Assembly (NCBI GenBank): GCA_963734185.1
Contig: CAVTGA010000002.1
Coordinates: 1,736,001-1,800,000, forward strand
From: PALSA-894 sp963734185
Lineage (GTDB): Bacteria > Pseudomonadota > Alphaproteobacteria > Rhizobiales > Xanthobacteraceae
Reading direction: 5' to 3'
DNA length: 64,000 bases
The translations under genes and the position numbers were made by a program. Below, in pieces: positions 41,500-50,198 of the stretch; position 1 is the first letter of the stretch; each line of letters begins with the position of its first letter. The notes beneath the pieces are model-generated. The model saw only the letters and a list, made by a program, of their open reading frames with translations, did not search any database and was not told the DNA's origin.

Positions 41500-41967
41500 A
41501 TGAGTGAACATCGAGAGACGCTTGAGTTCGACGTCCGCAATCTTCCGGAGGACTGGAGTGTCGTCGATCATGTGCGGCGAGCGGAAAGTTCTGAAGGCAT
41601 ACTGTTCTATGGTCGTTTGCTCGGAGCCAAAGATCAGGAACTTTGTTGTGAGACGGCGACCGGAGTATATGTCTTTCAGCGCAACGATGTGCGTCAGATC
41701 AAGTCGGTTCAGCCCGATCTGGACCTCCTCGTCCTGCGGCCCGACGCGATTTGTCATATCGTGACGCCGGTAAAGCGCATCGCCAACGGGCTATCTGAGA
41801 ACGAACTCGCGGGCGCGCTCGAAGCCGATGCCGTGCTGCCCAGGCCCAATCCAAGCCCTAGTCCGAGCCCCAGCCCGAGTCCCAGCCCCGGTCCAAGTCC
41901 TTCTCCCAGTCCGGCGCATGAATACAGGGAGCCCAAGCCGGTGGCCGAGTATCGCCAGGCGCGTTGA
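41500..41967 (+). CDS. Unknown protein with Pro-Ser repeat tail
   Basis: A 155-residue protein. Residues 1-105 form a folded-looking domain (EHRETLEFDVRNLPEDWSVV, then VRRAESSEGILFYGRLLG) with no family I recognise. Residues about 114-138 are an uninterrupted Pro-Ser repeat with one Gly, followed by the charged end HEYREPKPVAEYRQAR. No signal peptide is present. GGAGGACAA precedes the ATG. Two glycosyltransferase genes follow, so glycosylation of the Ser residues in the repeat is conceivable, but this is only inferred from position. Confidence 0.6.
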   Translation: MSEHRETLEFDVRNLPEDWSVVDHVRRAESSEGILFYGRLLGAKDQELCCETATGVYVFQRNDVRQIKSVQPDLDLLVLRPDAICHIVTPVKRIANGLSENELAGALEADAVLPRPNPSPSPSPSPSPSPGPSPSPSPAHEYREPKPVAEYRQAR

Positions 41968-42129
41968 ATGGTGCGCTGACGCAAACTTACCGGTGCTTCC
42001 GAAAGTCTGTTTCGCGGATCGGGGCGTGGGCTGACAACCGGTGTCGGGCTCGACGTCGGGGCCGGCCTTCGTCCGGGCACCTGCACGTCGATCGGGGCGC
42101 GTCGCGTTCCTTTGCTCAATGGGTGACCA

Positions 42130-42810
42130 ATGCGCATCCTTGTTGGGACGCCCACGTTCGAATACCACCGTCATTGCATCTCGGAATACGTCGCGGCCTT
42201 GCGGTCTCAGACTGAGCATCGGTTCGACTGGCTACTGGTCGACAACTCACCGACGACCGATTTCCTGGAAGAGCTGCGGCGGAGCGACTATCCCGTCATC
42301 CGAACACCCTTCCACCCATTGATGCGTCGACGAACAAACTGCGCAAGAAATCTGATTCGCGACATCCTGCTGCAAGGTGACTACAGTCATCTCCTGTTTC
42401 TCGATCAGGACGTCATCCTTCCGCCGGACGGAATCGCGCGGCTGCTGGCCCATCAGAGGGGGGTGGTGTCCGGAGTCTACTGCAAGGAGATCGATGGCGA
42501 TATCTACGCGATGATCGTGCTCCCCGACTGGAGAAGCCGTCCCAGCGGAATCAAGGTTACGCCGTTCGTCCGCTTGCGAAACCGCGGATTGATAGAGATC
42601 GAGGCAGCGGGATTCGGTTGCCTCCTCATAAAGCGCGAGATCTGTGAGGGAATCGCCTTTCGGCATGAGCAGACAATCGGTGGGGACCTGGCATTCTGCG
42701 CGGACGTAAGACGCTCTGGAATATCTGTCTATTGCGATACGACTCTCGTTTGCGCGCATCGCTATATTGTCAGAGACTTTGAACGCAATCCCCAATGGGG
42801 CTCCTGGTAA
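42130..42810 (+). CDS. Glycosyltransferase, GT-A fold (family 2-like)
   Basis: A 226-residue protein beginning RILVGTPTFEYHRHCISEYV and containing the metal/nucleotide-sugar motif LLFLDQDVILPP (a DXD variant) near residue 95, with VVSGVYCKEIDGD and GFGCLLIKREICEG further on. This is the short type of GT-A enzyme without a membrane anchor. Donor and acceptor are unknown. It is followed 4 bp later by a second glycosyltransferase. Confidence 0.78.
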   Translation: MRILVGTPTFEYHRHCISEYVAALRSQTEHRFDWLLVDNSPTTDFLEELRRSDYPVIRTPFHPLMRRRTNCARNLIRDILLQGDYSHLLFLDQDVILPPDGIARLLAHQRGVVSGVYCKEIDGDIYAMIVLPDWRSRPSGIKVTPFVRLRNRGLIEIEAAGFGCLLIKREICEGIAFRHEQTIGGDLAFCADVRRSGISVYCDTTLVCAHRYIVRDFERNPQWGSW

Positions 42811-42814
42811 GAGC

Positions 42815-43795
42815 ATGCTGATATACGTGTCGGAGCGGCGAGGGCACCACTCGGCGAGCAGCGGCTATGACCAACTCGTCAAGTGCTTTCCCGATGCCGG
42901 GTGCATTTCCGCGCACGGACTCGAGGCGGGACACGTGACATGGTTGCGGATACCGGCCGGGCTCCGGAGTATCCCGCGCGCGACGCGTGATCTCGGCAAG
43001 GCATTGCCGGGATCCGTCACCTGGCACATCCTTTATGGAGATCAGACGCGGCTTTGCACCATCCTTCGGGCGCTTACTCCGAGCGCCCGAATATTCGTTA
43101 CGCTTCATCAACCGTCATGGTTCCTTCAAGAAATCAATCCCGACCTCGGGTCGTTCAATGCAGCCGACGTGATACTGACAGTGAGCGAACACCAGGCGGA
43201 AGGTATCCGGGAGTTGGGTCTTGCGCCCCGCGTCGAGCCGGTCGCGTATGGAATCTGGACAGCGGCATTCGGGCCTCAGGGAGCGACAGTCAATGGAAAA
43301 TACGTTCTTGTCGTGGGAGAGCATCTCCGGGACTGGAAGTTTCTCGTTGCAATGTGCCGCTTGCTGGCGAGGCGGGGAGTCAATTTTCGTATGGTGATTC
43401 CAGCGCGCTGCCACGGCTACTTCGCCGATTTGGCGCGCGTCTATTTCGAACCGAGGCTGTCGGAACACGAACTGGCTCTTCGCTATCAGCGGGCTGCGTT
43501 CCTCCTTTTGCCGCTCATTGACACAACCGGCAATAGCGCGGCGCTCGAAGCTGCGGCGAGCGGGTGTCCCGTTCTCACGAACCGATTACCGAGCACTCTG
43601 GAGTACTTGAGCGATGCCGCAAGCTATTTTCCCACCGGCGATTTGAGAGCATGCGCCGAAGCCGCCGGGCGGCTGCTCGGGACCCGAACTGAACCTCGGT
43701 CGCAGTTGGCGGCTCGGCTGCTCCAGCGAGCGCAGCACTTCAGCCTGCCCGGCCGGGTCGCCGCCCTTCATCGCGCCGCGTATTGCAGGGTCTAG
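42815..43795 (+). CDS. Glycosyltransferase, GT-B fold (family 1/4-like)
   Basis: A 326-residue protein starting LIYVSERRGHHSASSGYDQL. IFVTLHQPSWFLQ, ADVILTVSEHQAEGIRELGL and YVLVVGEHLRDWKFLV are typical of the interdomain and acceptor parts of GT-B enzymes. TTGNSAALEAAASGCPVLTN near residue 245 is the nucleotide-sugar site, with the conserved Glu in ALEAAA. The ATG at 42815 lies just after the previous stop. The next gene starts 2 bp after its stop. Confidence 0.82.
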   Translation: MLIYVSERRGHHSASSGYDQLVKCFPDAGCISAHGLEAGHVTWLRIPAGLRSIPRATRDLGKALPGSVTWHILYGDQTRLCTILRALTPSARIFVTLHQPSWFLQEINPDLGSFNAADVILTVSEHQAEGIRELGLAPRVEPVAYGIWTAAFGPQGATVNGKYVLVVGEHLRDWKFLVAMCRLLARRGVNFRMVIPARCHGYFADLARVYFEPRLSEHELALRYQRAAFLLLPLIDTTGNSAALEAAASGCPVLTNRLPSTLEYLSDAASYFPTGDLRACAEAAGRLLGTRTEPRSQLAARLLQRAQHFSLPGRVAALHRAAYCRV

Positions 43796-43797
43796 CC

Positions 43798-44559
43798 GTG
43801 GCCCCAGCCTGGAATGCAGCGGAACTCTACGACATCAGAACGTCAGAATACGGTGCTGACATTCCGATAATACTCGAGTTGGCTGCCGAGGCTGGACCTG
43901 CCGTTCTGGAACTGGGATGTGGCACAGGTCGCGTGTTATGCGCGCTGTCCGAAGCTGGTTTCGATCCGGTGGGGATCGATGCTAGCGCCGAGGCTTTGGA
44001 GGTCGCAAAGCGGAAGCTACCCGCTGCAAGACTGGAAAACCAGCTTATGCAATCGTTCGAACTGAATTCCGCCTTTGATCTCATTCTCGTCCCCTTCAAC
44101 TCCTTCGAACATCTTCTCACCCTGGCCGACAAGTTGGCAGCACTCGAGCGGATTTCGCGGCACAGTCGTTCCTCCACGCTGCTTTACCTGGACATCACGC
44201 CGTTCGGGTCGGCTGAGGACGACTTCACGGTCGAGAGCCCGGCGCGAAGGATCAAAACAGTCACGAGTGAGACGTTGCCGATCGACGTCTGGTTTCAAGC
44301 CGAACGCGATCTCACGCTGCGGCGCTCCTACTGTACGATGTCCTATCGCTGGATCGAGCCAGGCGGCGCCAGAAAGGAAGTCACGAGCAGTTACGTCATG
44401 CAGCCTGTCACGGCAGACGAGCTGTGGCTCATGCTGAGCTTGAAGCGCTTTGGCATAGTCGGATGGTATGGCGACTACCAGCGTACGCCTTACGACCCTC
44501 GCATTCACAAACGGCTGGTCGTGATTGCTCGCCCGAATTCGACACCTGGCAGATCTTGA
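43798..44559 (+). CDS. SAM-dependent methyltransferase (class I)
   Basis: A 253-residue methyltransferase with motif I VLELGCGTGRVL near residue 35, PVGIDASAEALEVA as the acidic loop, and FDLILVPFNSFEHLL as motif II. The middle includes two beta strands typical of small-molecule methyltransferases of the Methyltransf_25 kind. I chose the GTG at 43798, with CAGGG upstream; a TTG at 43783 overlaps the previous gene. The 3' end overlaps the convergent radical SAM gene by 55 bp. Confidence 0.85.
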   Translation: MAPAWNAAELYDIRTSEYGADIPIILELAAEAGPAVLELGCGTGRVLCALSEAGFDPVGIDASAEALEVAKRKLPAARLENQLMQSFELNSAFDLILVPFNSFEHLLTLADKLAALERISRHSRSSTLLYLDITPFGSAEDDFTVESPARRIKTVTSETLPIDVWFQAERDLTLRRSYCTMSYRWIEPGGARKEVTSSYVMQPVTADELWLMLSLKRFGIVGWYGDYQRTPYDPRIHKRLVVIARPNSTPGRS

Positions 44560-46166
44560 CCGTAGCCATCACCTTTGGAGGCCAGCAACTGGAGACGGTC
44601 GTTCGCGCCAAAATTGACGATACGTATCGAGCCGAACCCGACAAAGTTGAGCATTTCGAGAAGCATCGCGGTCTTGCTGCCAGGCCGAGCCTCCGTCGTG
44701 CAAAGAAGCAGCTGTCCGGTACTTTTCAGCTGATCTCGGACGGCAACCAGAACTGCGATGGGATCCTGCCATTCGCGTGTATCCGACAAATAGACGTAGT
44801 CGTAGACCGCGGAGGAACGCGCCATCAGCCCTTGGATCGAGCAGCCCAGTATCCGGATGGGCAGCGATCGGATGTCCTCAGGCCGGGCCGGAAGAGCGTG
44901 CGCAGCAGCATCTTCTCGCAGGACATCCACCTCGAGACCGCAGGCAGCGAGTAGAACAAGTTCATCTATCGCGATTGCTCCCACGGCGCACAACCTTGCC
45001 CCCAATGTCACGGATGGAATCACACCGTGGTCGAACCAGCGCGCGATGGTTTCAATGGGTCCCCATTCTGAGGTTTCATCAAGCGACCGGCGTGGCAGGT
45101 GACGAGACGCGGCAAGACGCAACCTATCGCGGACGGAAGGGTCGGGCCTGACGGTTTTTGGGCACAGCGGGTCGGGTCCGAGAAATCCGAATTCCGTGAC
45201 ACCGGCCCGGCACCGGCAGCCGCCACACGCGGCCAGGAACTCACAGGTGTGGCAGGCACCGCCAAGACCTGTACGCGTATTTACTGCATTGGCTCGCGAG
45301 TCGGATTGGATTGCGGTCTTGAGAGAAAATTCTTCATCACTGATGTTCCCAATCGACTCCTTGCAGGACGTGCACAGAAGTACCCTACCGTCGACTTGCA
45401 CATGGACCATTTCGCTTCCGGCTCCGCACCCGCCCCCTCGGCTTCGCAGCGCAGGGTCGAAGATATGTCCCAGGGGCTCGATAAAGCGGACCTCGAAATC
45501 GGCGGAATCCAAACGTTTCTTGGCCAGCAGATACTGCCGCCCTGTTTCGGACAGAACTGGACCACCATTCTCGATTTGCCGGCCGCGTCCCTCCGGTTTC
45601 ACCAAAGCAATACTGATGTCTGACGCACCCCACGAGGCCGCGATTTCGATTGTGCGATAAACGTGCCTGTAGTTCCTTTCATTTACAGTCATATTGATGA
45701 GTACGGGAATTTCGCGGCGTCGCACTTCCGCGACGAAGCGGCGTAGTTTGGCGAACGCTCCATTTCGCCCGCGAACCATATCGTGCACGGACGGAGGGCC
45801 GTCCAACGAGGCAATAAAATGGACGCGTGGCAGATGGGCAATCGCGTCCAGCTGCTCGTGCCGCAGGACCGTTCCATTCGTCGTAACTGATACGGCATGA
45901 GCGAAATCTTGAGCCCGCGTCAGCATCGCGACTATTTCCTTGTGCAAGAATGGCTCGCCGCCGGTCAGTGCAATCAGGCGCAGGCGAAAATCGGCCGTGG
46001 CCCGCTCGAGCCGCTTCTCAAATTCGTCAACCGCCAGTGCGCCCTTGAGGCCATGGGAGGCGTTGCGGACGCAAAACTCGCAATACAGATTGCATGCCTC
46101 GATAATCTCGAAGGCAACTCCGCGGATCACCGGCGGAAGCGGCGGTAGCCCTGCTGGCCGCATCAT
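44505..46166 (-). CDS. Radical SAM/SPASM protein with C-terminal methyltransferase-like extension
   Basis: A 553-residue protein. The radical SAM cluster is Cys25, Cys29 and Cys32 in EACNLYCEFCVRN. LIALTGGEPFLHKEIVAM and FIASLDGPPSVHDMVRG follow the usual order. A SPASM domain with extra cysteines (LCTSCKES, ACHTCEFLAACGGCRCRAG) binds auxiliary clusters, as in peptide-modifying maturases. From about residue 400 there is a Rossmann-like extension (ILGCSIQGLMARSSAVYDYV, QLLLCTTEARPGSKTAML) that resembles a degenerate class I methyltransferase without the GXGXG loop. The start overlaps the stop of the propeller gene (ATGA). The substrate is unknown. Confidence 0.85.
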   Translation of the reverse strand: MMRPAGLPPLPPVIRGVAFEIIEACNLYCEFCVRNASHGLKGALAVDEFEKRLERATADFRLRLIALTGGEPFLHKEIVAMLTRAQDFAHAVSVTTNGTVLRHEQLDAIAHLPRVHFIASLDGPPSVHDMVRGRNGAFAKLRRFVAEVRRREIPVLINMTVNERNYRHVYRTIEIAASWGASDISIALVKPEGRGRQIENGGPVLSETGRQYLLAKKRLDSADFEVRFIEPLGHIFDPALRSRGGGCGAGSEMVHVQVDGRVLLCTSCKESIGNISDEEFSLKTAIQSDSRANAVNTRTGLGGACHTCEFLAACGGCRCRAGVTEFGFLGPDPLCPKTVRPDPSVRDRLRLAASRHLPRRSLDETSEWGPIETIARWFDHGVIPSVTLGARLCAVGAIAIDELVLLAACGLEVDVLREDAAAHALPARPEDIRSLPIRILGCSIQGLMARSSAVYDYVYLSDTREWQDPIAVLVAVRDQLKSTGQLLLCTTEARPGSKTAMLLEMLNFVGFGSIRIVNFGANDRLQLLASKGDGYGQDLPGVEFGRAITTSRL

Positions 46167-47344
46167 CCGATGTCCGCCGGCTGGCCCACGATCTGACCTA
46201 TATCGATGACGTACATTTGCCGGCGACCCCTGTGTGCGGAATCGATGCAAATCAGGTTGGCGTCCCGGTTGAACCGGGGATGCAAATCGCAACGAAGCTC
46301 ACCGTCGAGTTCAGGCGGTGAATAGAAAGAAATCAGATCTATTCGTCGATTACGAACCAGATCATAGAGTATGAGCGGGCGCTGGCCGTCATGCGGCCTG
46401 GGATATTCGTCGGTCAGAATCCAACGCCCGTCGCGAGAGCAGGTCATATGACCATCTCGGGTCAGCAGGCCTTCACCGATCGTGCTCGACTCGTATGAAC
46501 GGTCCTGAAACATGCGATAGCAGGGGCCGCTGAGAGGTCCTCCGAGCGGACGCGATGCCCATGCCAGCACCGATTGATTGTTTTGCCAAGTGAAATGGGA
46601 CACGTGCTCGGCGTCAAGGAGGTAGATGTCGCTGCCGTCTGGATCGAGCGTGACAAGACGGCTCGAGAACCGGCCGGAGGAATGGCGCCATCGGTGCAAT
46701 ACCGCAAGCCGGGCGCCATCGGGGCGGTATGAGACATGATCGAACCAGTGCCAAGTCCTGGACCCGGCTCGTCCCAGCTCAGAAGTCTCAAGAGCTTTGC
46801 GTAGGGAAAGGACAAGCTCCGTCCTCCCGGTCCGCAGGTCGATCCGCCACAGCCCATCGTCGTCCGGAGCATATCGGTCCTCGGTCAGGTGATAGGCGGG
46901 CGGATAGCCATAGCCCGGCCGGACCACCTGCAGGCGGTGAAAATTGACACTCATTGCCCCGTGACCGTCGGGCGTCACGCAAGCGATTGGTCGCGATAGT
47001 TGTCGGCGGATCGTGGAGTCCATTCCCTGAATGATCGCGACAACCGTCCCGTCCTCGGTCCGGCTATTGTAGATGATGCTGTCCGGTGAGAGCCACTGCA
47101 GCATGGCGCCCTGCTGCCAGGACCAGGCCCTCGATTCGGCAATCGGGTGAAGAGCGTTCGTCTGCAAATCGACAACCGCTATGACGGCAACATCACGCGA
47201 CGTCGGCGCACGATTTGGGAGTTGAACCTGATGCGTCAACAAGTATCTTCCGTCGGCACTCCAAGGACACTTGTCATAGTAGCCAAAGAAATGCTGCGCT
47301 CCGTCCGTCACAGCACGAGCAACCAAGTGGGGGAATTCGTCCAT
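46163..47344 (-). CDS. Beta-propeller protein (TolB/oligogalacturonate-lyase-like)
   Basis: A 393-residue protein with repeated blades, each with an aspartate-led turn: CPWSADGRYLLTHQVQ, HVSYRPDGARLAVLHRW, LVTLDPDGSDIYLLDAEHVS, MTCSRDGRWILTDEYPR and DLHPRFNRDANLICID. The FGYYDKCPWSADGR opening and HPRF ending resemble oligogalacturonate-lyase-type seven-bladed propellers. No signal peptide is visible, so it is probably cytoplasmic. ATG at 47344; an in-frame GTG at 47404 is an alternative. It is cotranscribed with the radical SAM gene. Confidence 0.75.
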   Translation of the reverse strand: MDEFPHLVARAVTDGAQHFFGYYDKCPWSADGRYLLTHQVQLPNRAPTSRDVAVIAVVDLQTNALHPIAESRAWSWQQGAMLQWLSPDSIIYNSRTEDGTVVAIIQGMDSTIRRQLSRPIACVTPDGHGAMSVNFHRLQVVRPGYGYPPAYHLTEDRYAPDDDGLWRIDLRTGRTELVLSLRKALETSELGRAGSRTWHWFDHVSYRPDGARLAVLHRWRHSSGRFSSRLVTLDPDGSDIYLLDAEHVSHFTWQNNQSVLAWASRPLGGPLSGPCYRMFQDRSYESSTIGEGLLTRDGHMTCSRDGRWILTDEYPRPHDGQRPLILYDLVRNRRIDLISFYSPPELDGELRCDLHPRFNRDANLICIDSAHRGRRQMYVIDIGQIVGQPADIG

Positions 47345-47505
47345 CCTACTAACGCAAGCGAGAGACCGCTCGGCATTTATCACAAAAAGCACGGGACGGG
47401 ACACCCTGAGATCTACGAAGGCCGACTAGATGGTGGAGCCGGCTCACGCAGGCATGACGACGGAGGGGCTTGTCATCGCGACGTCCGAGCGATAGCTGGC
47501 CCGTT

Positions 47506-48051
47506 ATGACGTCTATTCGCCTGTCGCCCGGGACTGCCGCGCTCGCGGTCGCGCTCGCCGGCGCTACGACGATCGCCGGCGCGTGGTTCTTCGAGCTGGT
47601 GCTCAAGCTGAAACCCTGCCCGCTTTGCCTCGAGCAGCGCATTCCCTACTACCTCGCGATACCCCTTGCGCTCATCGTCGCGTTCGCTGCCTGGCGCAAG
47701 GTGCCGCGCGCGGCGGTGATCGCCGGCCTCGTCGTGTTGGCGCTGATGATGCTGTGGAGCGCCGGTCTTGGCGTCTATCACGCCGGGATCGAATGGGGCG
47801 TGTGGACCGGACCGCAGGATTGCTCCGGCGCGGTCGAGTTCGGACCGGCGTCCGACTTCATGAAGCGGCTCGAGCGCATCAACATCGTGCGCTGCGACGA
47901 GGCGGCATGGCGCTTCCTCGGGCTGTCGCTCGCCGGCTGGAACGCGCTGATTTCGGCGGCGCTCGCCGCGGTCGCGCTCGCCGGCGCATGGGCGGCGCGG
48001 GAGTCATCGGACCCGTCATGGCCGGGCTTGTCCCGGCCATCCACGTCTTAG
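47506..48051 (+). CDS. dsbB: Disulfide bond formation protein DsbB
   Basis: A 181-residue four-helix inner-membrane protein that re-oxidises DsbA and passes electrons to quinone. The first redox pair is Cys38-X2-Cys41 in KPCPLCLEQR; the second pair is Cys106 and Cys130 (GPQDCSGAVEFG ... INIVRCDEAAW). Length and topology fit DsbB of Rhizobiales. The last 15 residues (SSDPSWPGLSRPSTS) are encoded by the left arm of a family D palindrome, so the repeat has replaced or extended the original C terminus. ATG at 47506. Confidence 0.9.
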   Translation: MTSIRLSPGTAALAVALAGATTIAGAWFFELVLKLKPCPLCLEQRIPYYLAIPLALIVAFAAWRKVPRAAVIAGLVVLALMMLWSAGLGVYHAGIEWGVWTGPQDCSGAVEFGPASDFMKRLERINIVRCDEAAWRFLGLSLAGWNALISAALAAVALAGAWAARESSDPSWPGLSRPSTS

Positions 48052-48106
48052 CCTTGCACCAATGGGAAGAAAGACGTGGATGCCCGGCACAAGGCCGGGC
48101 ATGACG
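48014..48106. repeat. Palindromic repeat family D, copy 3
   Basis: Left arm CGTCATGGCCGGGCTTGTCC and right arm ending GGCCGGGCATGACG, with inner TCCACGTCTT / AAGACGTGGA as in the copies at 1875 and 2128. It overlaps the 3' end of dsbB. Confidence 0.85.
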
Positions 48107-48111
48107 ATGCG

Positions 48112-48669
48112 CTACGGCTCCAGCTCCGTATCCCAGTAGAGATAGTCGAGCCAGCTCTCGTGCAGATAATTGGGCGGGAACAGCCGGCCGTTGCGGTGCA
48201 GGTGCTGCACGCTCGGCTGATACGGCATCTGCGAGGGCCACATGCGCGCCTCCCCCGGCGTCAGGTTGCCCTTGCGCAGATTGCAGGCCGAACAGGCCGC
48301 CACCACGTTGTCCCACACCGTGTGCCCGCCGCGCGAGCGCGGCAGCAGATGGTCGAAGGTCAGCTCGTCGCGCTCGCCGCAGTACTGGCAGGCGAACTTG
48401 TCGCGCAGGAACACGTTGAACCGGGTGAAGGCCGGATGGGTCGAGGGCCGCACGAAGGTCTTGAGCGAGACCACGCTCGGCAGCTTCATCTCCAGGCTCG
48501 GCGAGCGCACCGCGCGGTCGTATTGCGCCACGATGTTCACGCGATCGAGGAACACGGCCTTGATGGCGTCCTGCCAGGACCACAGCGACAATGGGTAATA
48601 GCTCAACGGCCGGAAATCGGCGTTGAGGACCAGTGCCGGGAACCCGCCGGGCGATACGTGCACGTTCAA
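48112..48669 (-). CDS. HNH endonuclease
   Basis: A 185-residue HNH nuclease. The structural zinc cysteines are in CQYCG and ACSACN; the catalytic core is LTFDHLLPRSRGGHTVWDNVV between them, with the metal-binding His in DHLLPRS. The N-terminal half (LVLNADFRPLSYYPLSLWSW) is conserved in a group of stand-alone HNH proteins widespread in alphaproteobacteria. No methylase or restriction partner is adjacent, so it is probably a housekeeping-type HNH protein of unknown role. Confidence 0.9.
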   Translation of the reverse strand: MNVHVSPGGFPALVLNADFRPLSYYPLSLWSWQDAIKAVFLDRVNIVAQYDRAVRSPSLEMKLPSVVSLKTFVRPSTHPAFTRFNVFLRDKFACQYCGERDELTFDHLLPRSRGGHTVWDNVVAACSACNLRKGNLTPGEARMWPSQMPYQPSVQHLHRNGRLFPPNYLHESWLDYLYWDTELEP

Positions 48670-48757
48670 GCCTTCCTTCGTCGCGTTTTGCTATGGCAAA
48701 AAGCAAGACCCATAATCTATCGGGACATTGACCGGATTGTGAAGCGGGGTGAGGCGG

Positions 48758-49444
48758 TTAGCAACCCTGTGTGCAGCCCCCGCCGGTCCGGCGCCGCGTC
48801 AGGAACTGCGCCCCGTGGCGCAGCCCCTCGGCATCGATGCCGTGGCCCAGCCCGGGCGAGATATGCCATTCGACCGGCACTTCGAGGGCGGCGAGCCCTT
48901 GCGCCGCGTGCATCAGCGCCTGCACCGGAATCAGATCGTCGTCGTCGCCGTGCACCAGCAGGACCGGCGGCCGGGCGCGGATCTCGCCGGCGTAGCCGTC
49001 GATGTCGCTGTCGTTCTTGAGCACCAGCATGCCCGAATAGCCGACGATCCCCGCCGGCGCGGCCGCGCGGCGCAGGCCGACATGCAGCGCCATCATGGTG
49101 CCCTGGCTGAAGCCGACGAGCGCGAGGGCCGCTGGCGGCAGCAAGTGGCGCGCCAATTCGGCGTCGAGAAAACGCTCGAGCGCGGGCGCCGCCGCATTGA
49201 CCCCGTTCCAGCGTTCGTCCGGATTGCGGAACGTGAGCGGGAACCACTCGCGCCCCATCGGCGCCTGGCCGCAGGGCCGCGGCGCGTGCGGGGAGACGAA
49301 AGCGGCATGCGGCAGCACGCTCTGCCAGGCGCGGCCGATGTCGATCAGGTCGTTGCCGTCGGCGCCGTAGCCGTGCAGCAACACGACCAGCTGCCGCGCC
49401 GGTCCCTGGCTCGGTGCGAGGCGCGGTCCATCGAGCTCGGCCAT
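48758..49444 (-). CDS. Phospholipase/carboxylesterase, alpha/beta-hydrolase fold
   Basis: A 228-residue hydrolase of the YpfH/carboxylesterase-2 family. LVVLLHGYGADGNDLIDIGR near residue 20 is the oxyanion region, the nucleophile is the Ser in VGFSQGTMM, the acid is in LLVHGDDDDLIPV and the base is the His in PGLGHGID. It probably hydrolyses small acyl esters. The ATG overlaps the stop of the glycosylase gene (TAATG), so the two are cotranslated. Confidence 0.9.
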   Translation of the reverse strand: MAELDGPRLAPSQGPARQLVVLLHGYGADGNDLIDIGRAWQSVLPHAAFVSPHAPRPCGQAPMGREWFPLTFRNPDERWNGVNAAAPALERFLDAELARHLLPPAALALVGFSQGTMMALHVGLRRAAAPAGIVGYSGMLVLKNDSDIDGYAGEIRARPPVLLVHGDDDDLIPVQALMHAAQGLAALEVPVEWHISPGLGHGIDAEGLRHGAQFLTRRRTGGGCTQGC

Positions 49445-50112
49445 TATGTTTTCCTTGTCTGCTGCGGTTGGATCGGCGCGCCTTCGCGCTGCTTGACGGC
49501 GCGATAGTAAGTCCACAACAGCCGCGCCGCCACGGCGCGCCAGGGCCGCCACGGCTCGGCCAGCGGCCCCATCTGCCTGGTGGTCGGCCGCGCCCGCAGC
49601 TTGAACGCCAGGCGCGCCGCCTCCTGCAGCGCGAGATCGCCGGCCGGCCAGGCATCGGCGTGGCCGATGCAGGACAGGAGATAGATGTCGGCAGTCCACG
49701 GGCCGATGCCGTGCAGCGCGGTGAGCGCCGCATGGGCTTGGTCGGCGCCAAGACGGCCAAGCGAGTGAAGATCAACGGTGCCGGACTCGATCGCCTTGGC
49801 GATTGTCCTCAACGTCTTGATTTTCGCACCCGACAGGCCGACGCGCACGAGCCTGTCGCGGCGCGCCCGCAACACGCTGGTGTGGTCGAACGGATCGGCA
49901 ATCGCCACCAGGCGGCCATGGATCGCGGCAGCGCTCGCGACCGAGACCTGTTGCGACACGATGATCTGCGCGAGACCCGCGAATCCGCCATCGCGCCGGC
50001 GCAGCGGCGGGCGTCCGGCGAGCGCCATCAGGTCGCCGAAGCGTGGGTCGGCGGCGAGCAGACCCGCGATACCCGCATCCAGATCGGCCTCGGTGTGGAT
50101 GTGAGAAGACAT
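49444..50112 (-). CDS. DNA-3-methyladenine glycosylase II (AlkA type)
   Basis: A 222-residue base-excision enzyme with the helix-hairpin-helix LTALHGIGPWTADIYLL near residues 131-147 and the catalytic Asp in WPAGDLALQEAARL. It removes alkylated purines from DNA. It lacks the N-terminal AlkA_N and regulatory domains of the E. coli protein, as is usual for the short alphaproteobacterial form. It is followed by the esterase gene with a TAATG overlap. Confidence 0.9.
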   Translation of the reverse strand: MSSHIHTEADLDAGIAGLLAADPRFGDLMALAGRPPLRRRDGGFAGLAQIIVSQQVSVASAAAIHGRLVAIADPFDHTSVLRARRDRLVRVGLSGAKIKTLRTIAKAIESGTVDLHSLGRLGADQAHAALTALHGIGPWTADIYLLSCIGHADAWPAGDLALQEAARLAFKLRARPTTRQMGPLAEPWRPWRAVAARLLWTYYRAVKQREGAPIQPQQTRKT

Positions 50113-50134
50113 TCGCGGTTTGATAGCGTGAGCG

Positions 50135-50188
50135 ACCCGCGGGTCAAGCCCGCGGGCAATGACCTGCGGGTCAAGTCCGCGGGCAACG
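50135..50188. repeat. Two tandem 27-bp units
   Basis: Two units of the form ACC-GCGGGTCAAG-CCCGCGGG-CAATG, each an internal palindrome, lie between the divergent glycosylase and gluQ genes. Four bases differ between the units. Confidence 0.75.
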
Positions 50189-50198
50189 GCGGCCGATA

